Assembly: GCA_013397795.1 (NCBI GenBank)
Contig: VZTJ01004398.1
Location: forward strand, 5,111 to 69,110
From: Orthonyx spaldingii
Taxonomy: Eukaryota > Chordata > Aves > Passeriformes > Orthonychidae
Reading direction: 5' to 3'
DNA length: 64,000 nt
A program made the translations under genes and the position numbers. Positions within the stretch are counted from its first letter, which is position 1, and each line of letters begins with the position of its first letter. Below, in pieces: positions 24,101-36,100 of the stretch. The notes under the pieces are model-generated. The model saw only the letters and a program-made list of their open reading frames with translations, did no database searches and was not told the origin of the DNA.

Positions 24101-27100
24101 GGCCAGTAAAGCAAATGAAGAATGTGCATGTTCTCTGTGTAATCTTCACTGGTGGCACACCCATGTACTTAGTTAAGCAGGTTAGAGGCAAAAAGTCTAC
24201 AGCTTCTCTCTAAAAAATTATCAGTGGAAGTGTTAGTGTACAGAATGATTCCTCTCACAGAATCATGGAGTCATTGATGTTGGAAAAGACCTCTAAGACC
24301 ATCAAGTCCAACCAGTAGTCTAATGCTGCCAAGGCCACCACTAAATCATGTCCCCAAGTACCAAATCCATACATTTTTTGAAGCCTTCCAGGGATGGTGA
24401 CTCCACTGCCTCCATGGGCAGCCTGTGCCAGAGCTGGACAAACCTTTCAGAGAAGAAGTTTTTCCTAACCTTCAATCTAAACCTCTCCTGGTGCAACTTG
24501 AGGCCATTTTCTCTCAATCCTGCCCCTTGTTTCCTCGGACCAAAGCTTGACCTCTGCCTGGCTGCACCTTCCTCTCAGAGAGTTGTGGAGACCAAGAAAG
24601 TCCTCCCTGAACCTCCTTTTCCCCAGGCTGAGCCCCCCCCAAATCCCTCAACCACTCCTGATGCTCCAGTCCTTTCCTCAGCTCCTTTCTCTTCTCCGGA
24701 CACATTCCAGCCCTCCATGTCTTTCTTGGATTATGAAAAAAGCAAAGATTGTCAACTGCTCTCCAGAAGTGAGGTCTGTGCAAACACCCTGCACATGTTT
24801 GTAAAAACCTTACTACCTCTTAAATTCTTTTTTCCTGCTGTTTCTTAAAAGCTTTGATGGTTTGATGTATGATGAAATGTATATCTGTGTCTTACAATTC
24901 AAAGTTGGAGATGAAACAACACACAGAAATGCACAGTTCTTCTGCTACCTTTCATGAAACACACCAGCTACTCATCTCTTACCTGCCTTCTGCAGAGGAA
25001 ATGACTGCCTCTCTATGTAAATAACTCATGCTTCTCTATGCTAGAGAAAAATATATGGGGGTTACAGTTTTCAGGAAAGCAGAAATATTAGCTTTGTTTC
25101 ATCTGCTCTGTGCTTTCTTCCATAAAAATACCCTTCAATTTTCTAACTTGACAGGAAACAATTTCCTGGTTGATGAAGAAACACCATTAGTTTTTCTCCT
25201 TCATATGCCACTGCCAGGGATGAAAGCCTCTTTATGCAACTGAAACCTTCAGGACAGTGTCATGAACACTTTTGTTTTCAATGTTACTGCGAAGTAGTTG
25301 AATGGCTTTGCCATTACAATTTTCAGGATAACTGTAGTCTGTCTGCTCTGGATTAGCTGTTGACATGATTCAGTTGGTGCCTGGATGGGCACTTTCCTGA
25401 AAGCAGAAATGTATTTCCACTAAAGCTAAAGACACACTCTTATATATAAAAAGGCAAAAAGTTGTCTGAATATCCTGCTGAACTGATCATTACAATTGCA
25501 TCACTAAGGAGATAAACATTAAAGATTAATATATACAATTCCTGGAACAGCTACTAGCTCAGACCTAAAAGAAAGAAATGACACAAAATTTCATAAGAAT
25601 TTCAAGAGTGATTCTTACTAACAGACACCAAAAACACATGAAAAAAGAGAGACAGACTCCACAGGTTGATAAATAGAGGCCATAAAAGAACACTAAAACT
25701 GAAGTCAGGTTATAACCTTTTAAATGACCTTATCAGCAACAAAGATTCATCCCAATCAACACAGATTACATTCCTTACATAATGCTGAAAGACTTAATTG
25801 CTGGGTTTTTTAACAGAAAAGCTAAACTTAGAGAAAGCTGTATTCATTTTGTCATGAAAGGACTGTATGAGGCTATTATCCAGTTTTTGAAGGCAATTAC
25901 CACGTGTCTGGAAAAATCCTAAAACATTCTGCTTTTTCCATTTACTCACTTCCTTTTGTTTTTTGCCTCTTGCCACATGGTTCAAGGTGCTGTTTTCTCG
26001 CAGGGAGTCCACTGTGTCTCCATACAGTAGTTTGATGGCCCGGACAAGGCGAGCACAGGACCGGCTGTGATGGAGGTAGCAGTGTGGGTGACAGTAGTCG
26101 ATGTGGGTACATATGAAACTTTGCTGGTTGCATAATAGGATCATGACCTGGAAATTAAAAAAGGGAATAGTTACCTATAGAAAATGGAGTTACACAGCCA
26201 GGGACTGGGACAGTCAATTTAATTTTTCCTAAGCCTAGCTGGGGAGTGTGAAGCTCAACACAGCTTTAAAAAGGTATGTGTGTCTGTGCAGATCTTCATA
26301 CTTACAAGGGGTTTGCAAACTAGAACCACGGCAAAAGAAACATTAGTGCTAACAAACCAAAGACACAGAGCTGCCATAGGTGTGCATATTTGGCTGGTGG
26401 CAAGGTTGAGGCTGAGGAAAACAGCATCCTCTCAGTTTGCAGAAAAGCTGTTGTATCACCACCCTAAGATGAGAGCTTGGACTGGAAACAGTCAACTAGC
26501 CAAGTGTCATTAAAGCTGCAAACCCACCATGTTTGGGAGTTATTTTCCTTCAAGGGATGAAAAGGGAAATGTCTCAATAAGTAGGAATAAGCTATGTCAG
26601 TTTCTCTCTATATGCTTTCCTCACTGTCCTTGTGTAGGCCCATCCAGCAGTTCTGTGGTAGCTGGCTCAGTGCATATTTCTACTAGTGTTGCCATATGGC
26701 AACAAGGAGTAGCAAAACTCATCTAAAAATCAGGTAAATATTTTGGAATTTAGCTATTCTGAGCCCTGCTTTGCTGCAGAAATGCTGCTGTGAGTCCCTA
26801 AACTACTTTATTAAAGATAGCCTTGGCAAGTCTACACTTGAGTGACTGCTCTGTGGTATAACTCAGACGGGTTCCTGCCAGAGGAGCAAACCTCAAGCCA
26901 GCAGCTCTTTGTACATTTATCTTCATGTTACACACAAACCCAGCCTCTTATTAGCACTCTGAGGAAAACACACAAACATCCCCAAGCCATTCACACTTCA
27001 GGTCTTAAGAGGCCTTTATGAACCTTTCTCTTCACCCCACAACTTAGTGCAGAAGTACTCAGAACTACCAGAAAGAAGCTATCCCAATTTTCCATCCACT

Positions 27101-30100
27101 GTGTCCATGTCTGTGTTGTTGCAATCTGCCGGCTTCCTCTCAGGGCTGCTCTCTCTCATTCTCAACTTTAAAAATATTTAAGCTTCTAAAAATGTCAGGA
27201 GCTTAATTTAAAACAAATCTGTGTAATGTTTGTGGGATTCCTGTGTTTGCCTCCTGTTCTGGCTTCCTATAATTTTGGGGTCAATAAAGAACAACTCAAC
27301 ATTTGTATCAATGTGTAACAGCACTGTCGAGCTTCTGTCCAGCCTCTGGTCCAATCTTATAACTTGCTGTTATGGTACAATGACAGAGAGTGAGGACACC
27401 ACCCTCCAGGCTGACTAAAGGACAGGTAAAGGAAATGATGATGCCTTCACAGCAGTAACTGGAACTAGTGATCCTTTTGAGTAGTTTGCTTGTGACAAGT
27501 AAAGCAGACTTTTGTTTAGCCTGTAGTACTAGTGACCATCTACCCACATGTTCTTTCTAACAAATGAAAAAAATAACATTGTCGTGTAATATTGGTACTT
27601 GTGTACCATTAACTGGACCAGGTGATTTTTCAAATTTTCCTTTTTCCTATGCAGGCTAATAACATGTAAAGTGAGACAAACATCTCAAGTTTCCTTCAGA
27701 AATCATGAATTTATGCATCTTCCCACACTGATCAAAGGCACCATGATTTATCCTAAGCTGCCAGCTAGGGAGATTCCCTTATCCTCTAGTGATGCAACAT
27801 CTAATACCTACACATATGTCTAACATACTCAGATTAGTACGCTGGAATTTCCAAATGAGGTATAATCATTACCCAGAACATGAGAGTACTGGCAGAGAAG
27901 CAGAGTAGTTCAGGGATTGAGGTACTAAATTGGAAGACATGGCATTCAAGTTCCCTGCCCTGCCAGCCTCATCCAAAGAAGACAACTATCAAGAACTATT
28001 TCTGGCACCGAAGTATTAGATTAAGCCTTTTCTTGCCCACACCCCATAAGAATGAGGCAGCTGAGAGCAGACTGTGTAAAATATCTGCAGAAGAAAGGGA
28101 GATACCAAGTCAGTATTGACAGCTGCCTTTCCCAAAGGCAACTCGAAAGTCAAAGGGTGTCTGTCCTCACACACACACATGCGCAGGACACCATCAATCA
28201 GTGCACAGCACATCAACCCAAGGCACCACACACTGACTGTACTGCACCACCACAGCCTGTCCTGAGGCAACACACGGAGCGGTGTGCAGCCCTTGGACAC
28301 CCGTGCATGGAGCAGTGTAGACCTGCCCAACCGACTTCTAGCAAGTCTAAATCACAGGTACAGGGATTGCCCAAAGGGATGCCTTACACCCTGCATGACC
28401 AAACCAATCTGCACTGTTGTACTCCTTGTCTACTGGACACAGTCAAAACTACAGAAATCTCCATTGGCTTATATGAGTAGCTTCTAAAATGCCACTTCCC
28501 AGAAGCCAGGGGCCCAGCTCACAACTGTAGCCTATTCTGTTGCTCTTCCTGAACTGCACACGAGTGGCCATGCTGGCCATAAGGTACTGAGCTAATGTAT
28601 TTTTCAGCTGAGGTAATATGGCTGCCCCTGCACACCTAGAGAGAAAAAAAAAAGTGAAATGTATGAGCTAGAGAGAAGGAATTTTAAGTCCATTTTAGAA
28701 ATGGCAAACACACAATTTCCAGAGGCTGCAGTTTACTTACACTTGAGATCTTTGATGCTGTATGGAAAAAGCACAAACTGTGATCTGGTTATTGCCAGGC
28801 AAAGGTTTTCTATTGAAAATGCCATCCTTGAGAGCACTGCTGGCAACTTGTACTTACGTGCAGCCATGACATATTCCGATGATAGTTCTCCTCCATGCCT
28901 GTGTTGCTCAGTACCTCAGGTTCAATGCTCGGTTCGCTCGCACTCCAAGGGCTCCCTTCTTCAAAAGAAAAATACCCAAAAGGTGGTTGTTTTTATTGCT
29001 CCCTATGTGCTTTAAGACTAGGGACAGCACTTGTAAGCCAGGCCAGCCTTGTGGGAACAAACCAGAGTACACAGAATATGTCACACTGGAAAGACTGCAT
29101 TTGGACACCCCTCTCCAGTCCTTGTATTGCGCTGGCTTGACACTTACAAGAACTATTTGGACTTGGCCTACAGCCATCTTGTCAGTAGCAAACATTGCTC
29201 CCTCCCTGTTTTTGTTTCTTTTTTAATGGAAGGGAAATGGATACTCAAAAACCTTCATAAACAAATTCTTTGCACCATTCAGATGCTGGAAATGGTTGGT
29301 TTAGTGATCTGCATTGACTGGGCTCTGTGGTTAAAAACGTCAACAAAAATCCAACCAGAAGTGGCATCCAACTGGAAATGCCAATGGGCAAAATCCCTGC
29401 TAATTTCCCATAGAAACTGTTAATGTCATGGGGATGAAAGGGGAAAAAAATCCTGATTCTAGCACACTAGAACACTTTAGAAATCAGTCCAGAGAAAGAT
29501 TTCCCTGGGAAATTCACTGACCCCTGTGTTTCCCATAGCCATTTCATACCCTATGGGCTTCCTATAAAACTAATACTAATGTTCTTAAGAGTTGGCTGGA
29601 GATTAATTTTGGTTTACCCTTCTTCTCCTCTTTAAGTGAACTGTGACTTGCCAAAGATTACAGAATTGGCAATCCCACTCTCCATGTTCACCTACTGAAG
29701 CATCTTTTGGGCAACATGAAAATGACCGTTAAACTTGGGATGTTATTTCAGCTCCAAATGTATCCACAGTTTTTGGTTAATGCCAATAGTGAAGGGAGGT
29801 CCTTTAGTTCAACTGTGATGGAATTTTCACAGAGTAGGACGTGCATTTGGTTTCCATAAGATAACTGTATGGACATCCATCTTTTAAAGACTAAGGAAAG
29901 TAGCTGTAAGCCACAAAAATAGATGTATATGCCAGCACGTAGAAATATAGTATGCAGTATGTGAATGTTATGTTCTGCAGATAGAAATATATATTTTACA
30001 TGCCACCCGACATGCTTATGACATCATATCCAACATAGGATATGAAGTACATGCCTATATATATATGTGTTTATATATATATATATACACACACACATAT

Positions 30101-33100
30101 AGCCAACCTGTTGCTATCGACAGTAAAATATCATATATACATATGACCTCATGTATTCATTTTATCCTATGATTTAGGGGCGTGTGTATGTGCATACACA
30201 CATGTGCTCCCCTAAAGACAGCAAGCATTTAGCTGGCAGGCACCAGCATTCTAAGAGCTCATGCTCTAACATGGTGCTGAATTGACAGTCTGTGCACGGA
30301 GCCGACAATGCACCCAAGGATTTGTATCACGTTCCTCCCAGGCCCTAGTCCAGGCAGTCCCTGAAGAGCACTCTAGATTTTTCCTAGCCTGCAGAAGTGG
30401 GGATCTCTTGTCATTTCTAGCTCTGCTGCAACCACATCAAGAGTTTAGGTCCTTCCTATTGTCCCCTCCCTTTCCACCCACTCATCTAAGTTACCTATAT
30501 CAGTGACAGTGTCCCTGCTGTGGGACAGCTGCAGCTCCTCATTCTCAGACTCTGAGTCCTGCCGTGATAACTTGGTGCTCTTTAGGCTGCCGGCCCGGCG
30601 AATGCTGGAAAGGGAACCCCCCTTCTTCACCCGGAAACTGCGGGTTCCTTTAATCTGGAGCAAGCGGGAGCCTCCTATCCTGATCTTCCTGCTGGGAACT
30701 GTATTAAAAGAATAAAAGAGGACTTTTTTCCCCTTAATTTTTCCCCATTTAAAGAAAAAGAGATCCTGGCCCTCCCCACCCTCCCGACCCTTTGCTGCCA
30801 GCCTATATTGCAGCATCTTTTCTTCTGCCAAGGAAAGTGGGATCAGAGGCTCCCTCCAAAGCCACTGCCAATGCAGCTCAATCAATCAGACAGTAAAGTT
30901 GCTTCACAGAAATGTGTCCAACACCTCATATCCTGGAGATCTGGTACATCACCTCAGGTCTTGTCTGTATTTGGAAATAGCTCTTGTTTAGCCACCAGCA
31001 AGTAGAGTCATCTGCGCTAACAGAAACCCAAAACATGGACAAGGAAATCCTACAAGTCACACCAATTTGAATAATTTCCTGCCAGGAAGCAGGATCTGCC
31101 CAATGGATGTAAATTACAGTCTTCTTTGCCACTCCTTGGAATTTATATTAGTGCAGAATCACCTCTTGCTAGGGATAGCTGGCTGAATCCCAAGCACGAA
31201 AAAGGCACCTTGGACAAACCTATTTTCCCATGGGCCTGGGTTCTGTAAACCTCACTGGGCTCTGCAGTAGGATCAACTGTTTATTCATACAGCATGTGTG
31301 ACTGCAAGAGGGTGGTCTGCTTCACGAGGCTAGCATGCAAGCCTTCTTTGCAGTAAGATTGGCATAAATCCATGTCTCTGCATGTCACTCTTCATCATTA
31401 GAATGCTTTAGAGGAAATGGGGGCATGTAGATCCTCTCCTTCAGACAAATCAGCAGCTTTCAGGCATTAACAACATCCATTGACACTGCATTTTTGATGA
31501 GCACAGATATGGAATGGTTCAATGTTCAAAGCACCGACCGTTTGCACTTTCATTCTGCTCTTAGTTCAAAGGCAGTAAATGGCAGTATGTCAGTCCAAAT
31601 GTTGCAATACAGTCATTTTACTGCAGGTCTAATCAGGCAGGACCACGTGTGATCATTTACCTTTTGGTGTATTGTTGGGAAAGAACAGCACAAAGATTTT
31701 TGGATACCGTGGGTAAGAAAAATATGTAAATGGAATTGTATTTTGACTTCAGTTTAAAGCAAACACACCTTTATTCCTGAGATTGCCTCCAATTCCCCCA
31801 GAACAAAATTCCCACTCCCATTTCCAGTGGTCAGATTTCCTGGTCAAAGAGAGCTGGACAAGTTTTCAGAGCTACTCTTCGCAGCTTTGAGAGCTACAAA
31901 TCACTTGGGCAAACCACTCTTTGTTTGAGAATCTCCCTCCAAATGACCATGCTAAGTTCCTCAGCAATCGCTACTGCTTGCATAATGTTCAGATCAGCCC
32001 CAAAAATGCCAAACGGCTTAAGCACTTGTAACTGCATTTCAGGAAGTCTGCAGAATCCCATTTTGGCATCCAAAGAGTACATATGTTCCTCTGAGAGCCT
32101 GCATCTACCTAGCTGCTGTGTCTGTATTTCAGACCTACCTGGAGCAGATTCTATACAGTAAACCCGTGGCTTTTGGATAGCTGCTAAGCCATGCCTGGGG
32201 GAGCAAGGAGAGCAAAGCTTTTAACACTCCAGAAAAAATGAAGGGAAACAGATTAGTACTCATCAAAGAGGTTGAGATAAAGAAACCTGTCACTGCAGGC
32301 AAGCAAAATTTAGTTACATTCACACAACAACAATCTCTTATCTAGAAAAGTGTAGCTTATGAAAGATGCCTCTGCATCTGTAGTGTTTGGCCCCGGTGGA
32401 TATCCAGAAGAATATGCTGTGGCCAGAGAAAAGAATAGCATTATTTTAATTTTAAAATATAACATTATCTTGCATTTATTTAGCTTCTAAAATACCGGAA
32501 TTACTTTTTTGCTAAGGTATATTAGGACTCAGCCTTCCTACCATAGTCACTTTTCCCGTGTCTAAAATGCAGTAAAGAGGCAGCTTTAGTAAAGGAAAAC
32601 TACATGACACCTTAGGGAAAAGGGATAAATGAAAGAAAACCCACTTAGAACTGCAGGAAAAAATGTAGTTTAATGGAGAAAAGGATGCAGAAAGTTAATA
32701 CTAGCTTTGCAAAAAATACATTATGCCTGTAGCACAGTAACATGCAAAGGAAAAACTAAGTCAGCATTGTCTCTAAGAAAAACAGGATGGTTAGAGATTT
32801 CCCACCAGCATTTTCCAGCACGACTGCATGCTTCAAGGCATTCTCCCACTCAAGTAACATCCCAGTGAATGGGACTGTTCCCTGAAAAGCTTAAATATGG
32901 TTTCAAGCAATTGTCATAACTATCCTCAAAGCAAACCCAACCCCAAACTCAAACTTTACCTCATCTAAATAGGTAGAGACATTTTACCCCACACATCTTA
33001 GACTATTAGACAGACCATCAGGCTATGTGTTTTTCTGGGCTGCCAATATACCAAGAGTACACAAAATGAGGATGTACATCAATTTATCCAGCTCACCATT

Positions 33101-36100
33101 CTTAAGTGGTTACCCAGCTGTCTGCACAGAAGTAATTGGCCCACAGGACACACAATTTTAGAGAAAGTTTTATACCACACAAGTCTTGGAAGCATTTCTA
33201 ATATTTTCTCCACTAATTGTGGCAAGGTCACAGCTGAAGACAACAAAAACTTTATCCAGAGCCCCCAGAAGTCAAAAAAAGCTCCTCTGAATCATTAATA
33301 GACATTACAGTTCCTAGAGGAAAACCAGTCACAGACCCCACTGTTGTGAAACAATCATTTAACATTTATCCTTTTCAAGCAGTCATCAAAATTATCATTC
33401 AAACATCTGCACCTGTAAATTACTGCTATGAGACAGAATGTAAATAGTTCTAGGAAACTTGTTAGAGGGTCATCTAGAGGTAAGTATCTGGCAGTTTAGT
33501 CTCTAATTGCAAATACACACGATGGCTGTATATTGTATTGCAACACTTGTACCATCAGATAGAATGTGAGTTCTGCATGAGATGGCTCAAAAATGGAAAC
33601 AATCTGCTATTCTCAGCAAACACAGTGAGCTTGAAGTTTGCTTGTACAGTATACAGTATGTTGGTAGCATAAATCTGCTAGCTATCAAAAGCCACACAGT
33701 GTATTTTTCATGTGGTAGCAAAGAATTCAAGAGACCAATCACACTAACTTTTTTGATGCCATGACTTCCAAACTGCTACAGATTTTCCAAAAAAAATACC
33801 AATCTTCTTATCTGTGATTTCCCCAAAATGAAAAGCTGTGATCAGAAAAAACCAAATAAAACCACTTTTGATCTGTATTTTTACAGTGAATCAAATAGTG
33901 ATGCTTCTCTCAGCATCCCACTGAGAGATAGTTTCAAACAAGGCTTGCTCATTTTTAGCAATTGTGCAAAGCTTCTCAATCGACTTCATTCACAGCACTG
34001 TTCTATAAAATTTAACATCTTTGCTTCTCACATTCTTTATATTGAACCCTGAAGGCCAGAAGCGTCCCAGAAACGGTTTAAAGCCACGTGACTCCATGGC
34101 TGCCTGCTTTTTAACACAGTCTATGCAAATGAAAACACAAAATCAAGCGCCACCACACAAGCCCTGAGAATACAAAAGCCTTATTGTGCTGACAAACCTT
34201 TTTTCTCCTCCAAGCCAGCCTCAGATTTGAGGGTGTGGCTGCTGCTGTGTAGGGAATCCTTTGAATCTTCATTTTCATCCAGAACCCCAGCAAAGCTGAT
34301 CTTTCTCTCATACCTGTGTCGGTCCATCTCAGGGTCCAGACGCAGTCTGCAGCTCTCCAGGTCCTGCAGCAGAATGTAGACAGCACAGATGTGCCAGCAG
34401 TATGACTTCCTACTGCAACTAGAGAAGCTTCAGGAAAAACTGCTTCAGATGGTGTTTATTTTAATCACACATAAGACAACTGCTCATTGGCTTTGCAGCA
34501 GGCTGAACCACCTGCCAGGATGGAAGAGTTACTAGGTGCTAACACACATTGCTGGTTAACATTGCCCAATGCTTTAACACTCTGGCTGCAGGCTCAGGAG
34601 GGGGAAACATAAATCACAGGGTAATAGCATTATGAGGATTGGAAGGCACCTCTGGAGATCATCTAGACCAATCCCTCTGCCAAGGCAGGGTAACTCAGAG
34701 CAGGTGGCACAAGAATACATCCAGGTGGGCTTGGAATGTCTCCAGTCATTTGCAAAATGAGCATTTATCTGCTCCATGATTAGTAAAGGGCTTTGCTTGA
34801 AACTTCAGGCAGGACTCTACCTCACTCAGCCCACAGCCTTGGCAAGTCTGCATGCACTCTGGGCAGTTAAACTAGGTCACCAAAACTAGTTCAGTTGCAA
34901 ATGTTTAAGTTCCTCAAGGCTGCTAAGGCTGTGCTCCTATCTACGGAACAGGTATGCCTACCAACACCAACAGAAGTGAGATTTGCTCTACTGATATTCC
35001 AGCTATATGGATCATAATGTTATTCCTGATTTTCTTGGAAAGGAAGCATCACTCCAAAAATACAGACTTAATATTTTAATCTGGAGTGTTGTTGCCTCTT
35101 TTTTTCCCCTAGACAAAGTTAGAAGCAGCACTCTATGACCATTTTATCTTACAGACTCTTGCATAACGTGACCTTAAGGTTTCTTTCACCTATAAAACAC
35201 AGAATAATTCCTCCTCCTTGTCTCCTATATACAAGTCTGGAAAGCAATTAATCAGTTGCACTTCTATCTCACACAAAAGCACTAATTTCTGTTGACCTTC
35301 ATTATCCAACATATTCTTAGTTCCAAGTCTAGCTACTTAACAACATGAATTCTAAACCATGGTATTAACCTGCTTTTGGATGCAGTCATTTATTATGTTG
35401 CAAGAATACAAGCAATGTGTTTAAAGAGGATTTTTGCCGAATTTATTGCTTTCTAATATTGTCCTTCTTGTCTTCCTTGGGGAAGAGCCACTTCATCAGA
35501 GGTCATCTATAGCCTTTGGAATCATTTTCCGAACATAATTAATAATGCCCAGCTAAATCAGCCAGTCAAACATAACTGCCATCACCAAAATTTGATCTAT
35601 CATTAACAAAAAACAGGATAGTAGGGCTAAATCCTTCAATGGAAATTTAACTTGTCATTTTTTCTTTACAGTTTTTATCCTGATTTCTTAAAGAAATTTG
35701 GCTTAAAAGCTGAAACGATGCCTGCCATTCAATTCTCATCTCATTCCATGCCAACCACCTCTGAAGCTGATAGTCACCTTCAACTCAATTTGTCGAAAGA
35801 TGACTGTGTGCATGTGTATTTTTGAAACTACAGGCTAAAGGTAATATTAAACCACAGTATTAGACATAAGAAAATCCACACAAGAATGAATCACTGGAAA
35901 TCACGTTTCATGGGTTCTGCTATTCACAGCATCAGTTGTCACCTAATCAGTTGTTTAGCTTACTGTTTGTGCCAGGATTTTCCTGTGCCTCTCTGAGTCT
36001 CATGAAGGTTTGTTTCTTTGCCTCTTTATCCCCATCTTTTTCCTTTCTTCCCATTCTCCCTGCAATTGTCTTTGTCTAACTCAAACACAAAATCTGCATC

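Larger units (their letters stand above)
28959..30494 (-). other. intron between exons 16 and 17
   Basis: Holds a TA/CA compound microsatellite (30056-30104) and an imperfect hairpin (30173-30216). Confidence 0.85.

Noticed and set aside
24348..24848. 166-codon plus-strand open frame
   Set aside because: It lies almost wholly on a CR1 copy read in antisense; Pro/Leu-rich composition follows from the repeat.
28052..28480. 142-codon plus-strand open frame
   Set aside because: Gln/Pro/Thr-rich composition from a CA-rich stretch; no domain, no splice context.
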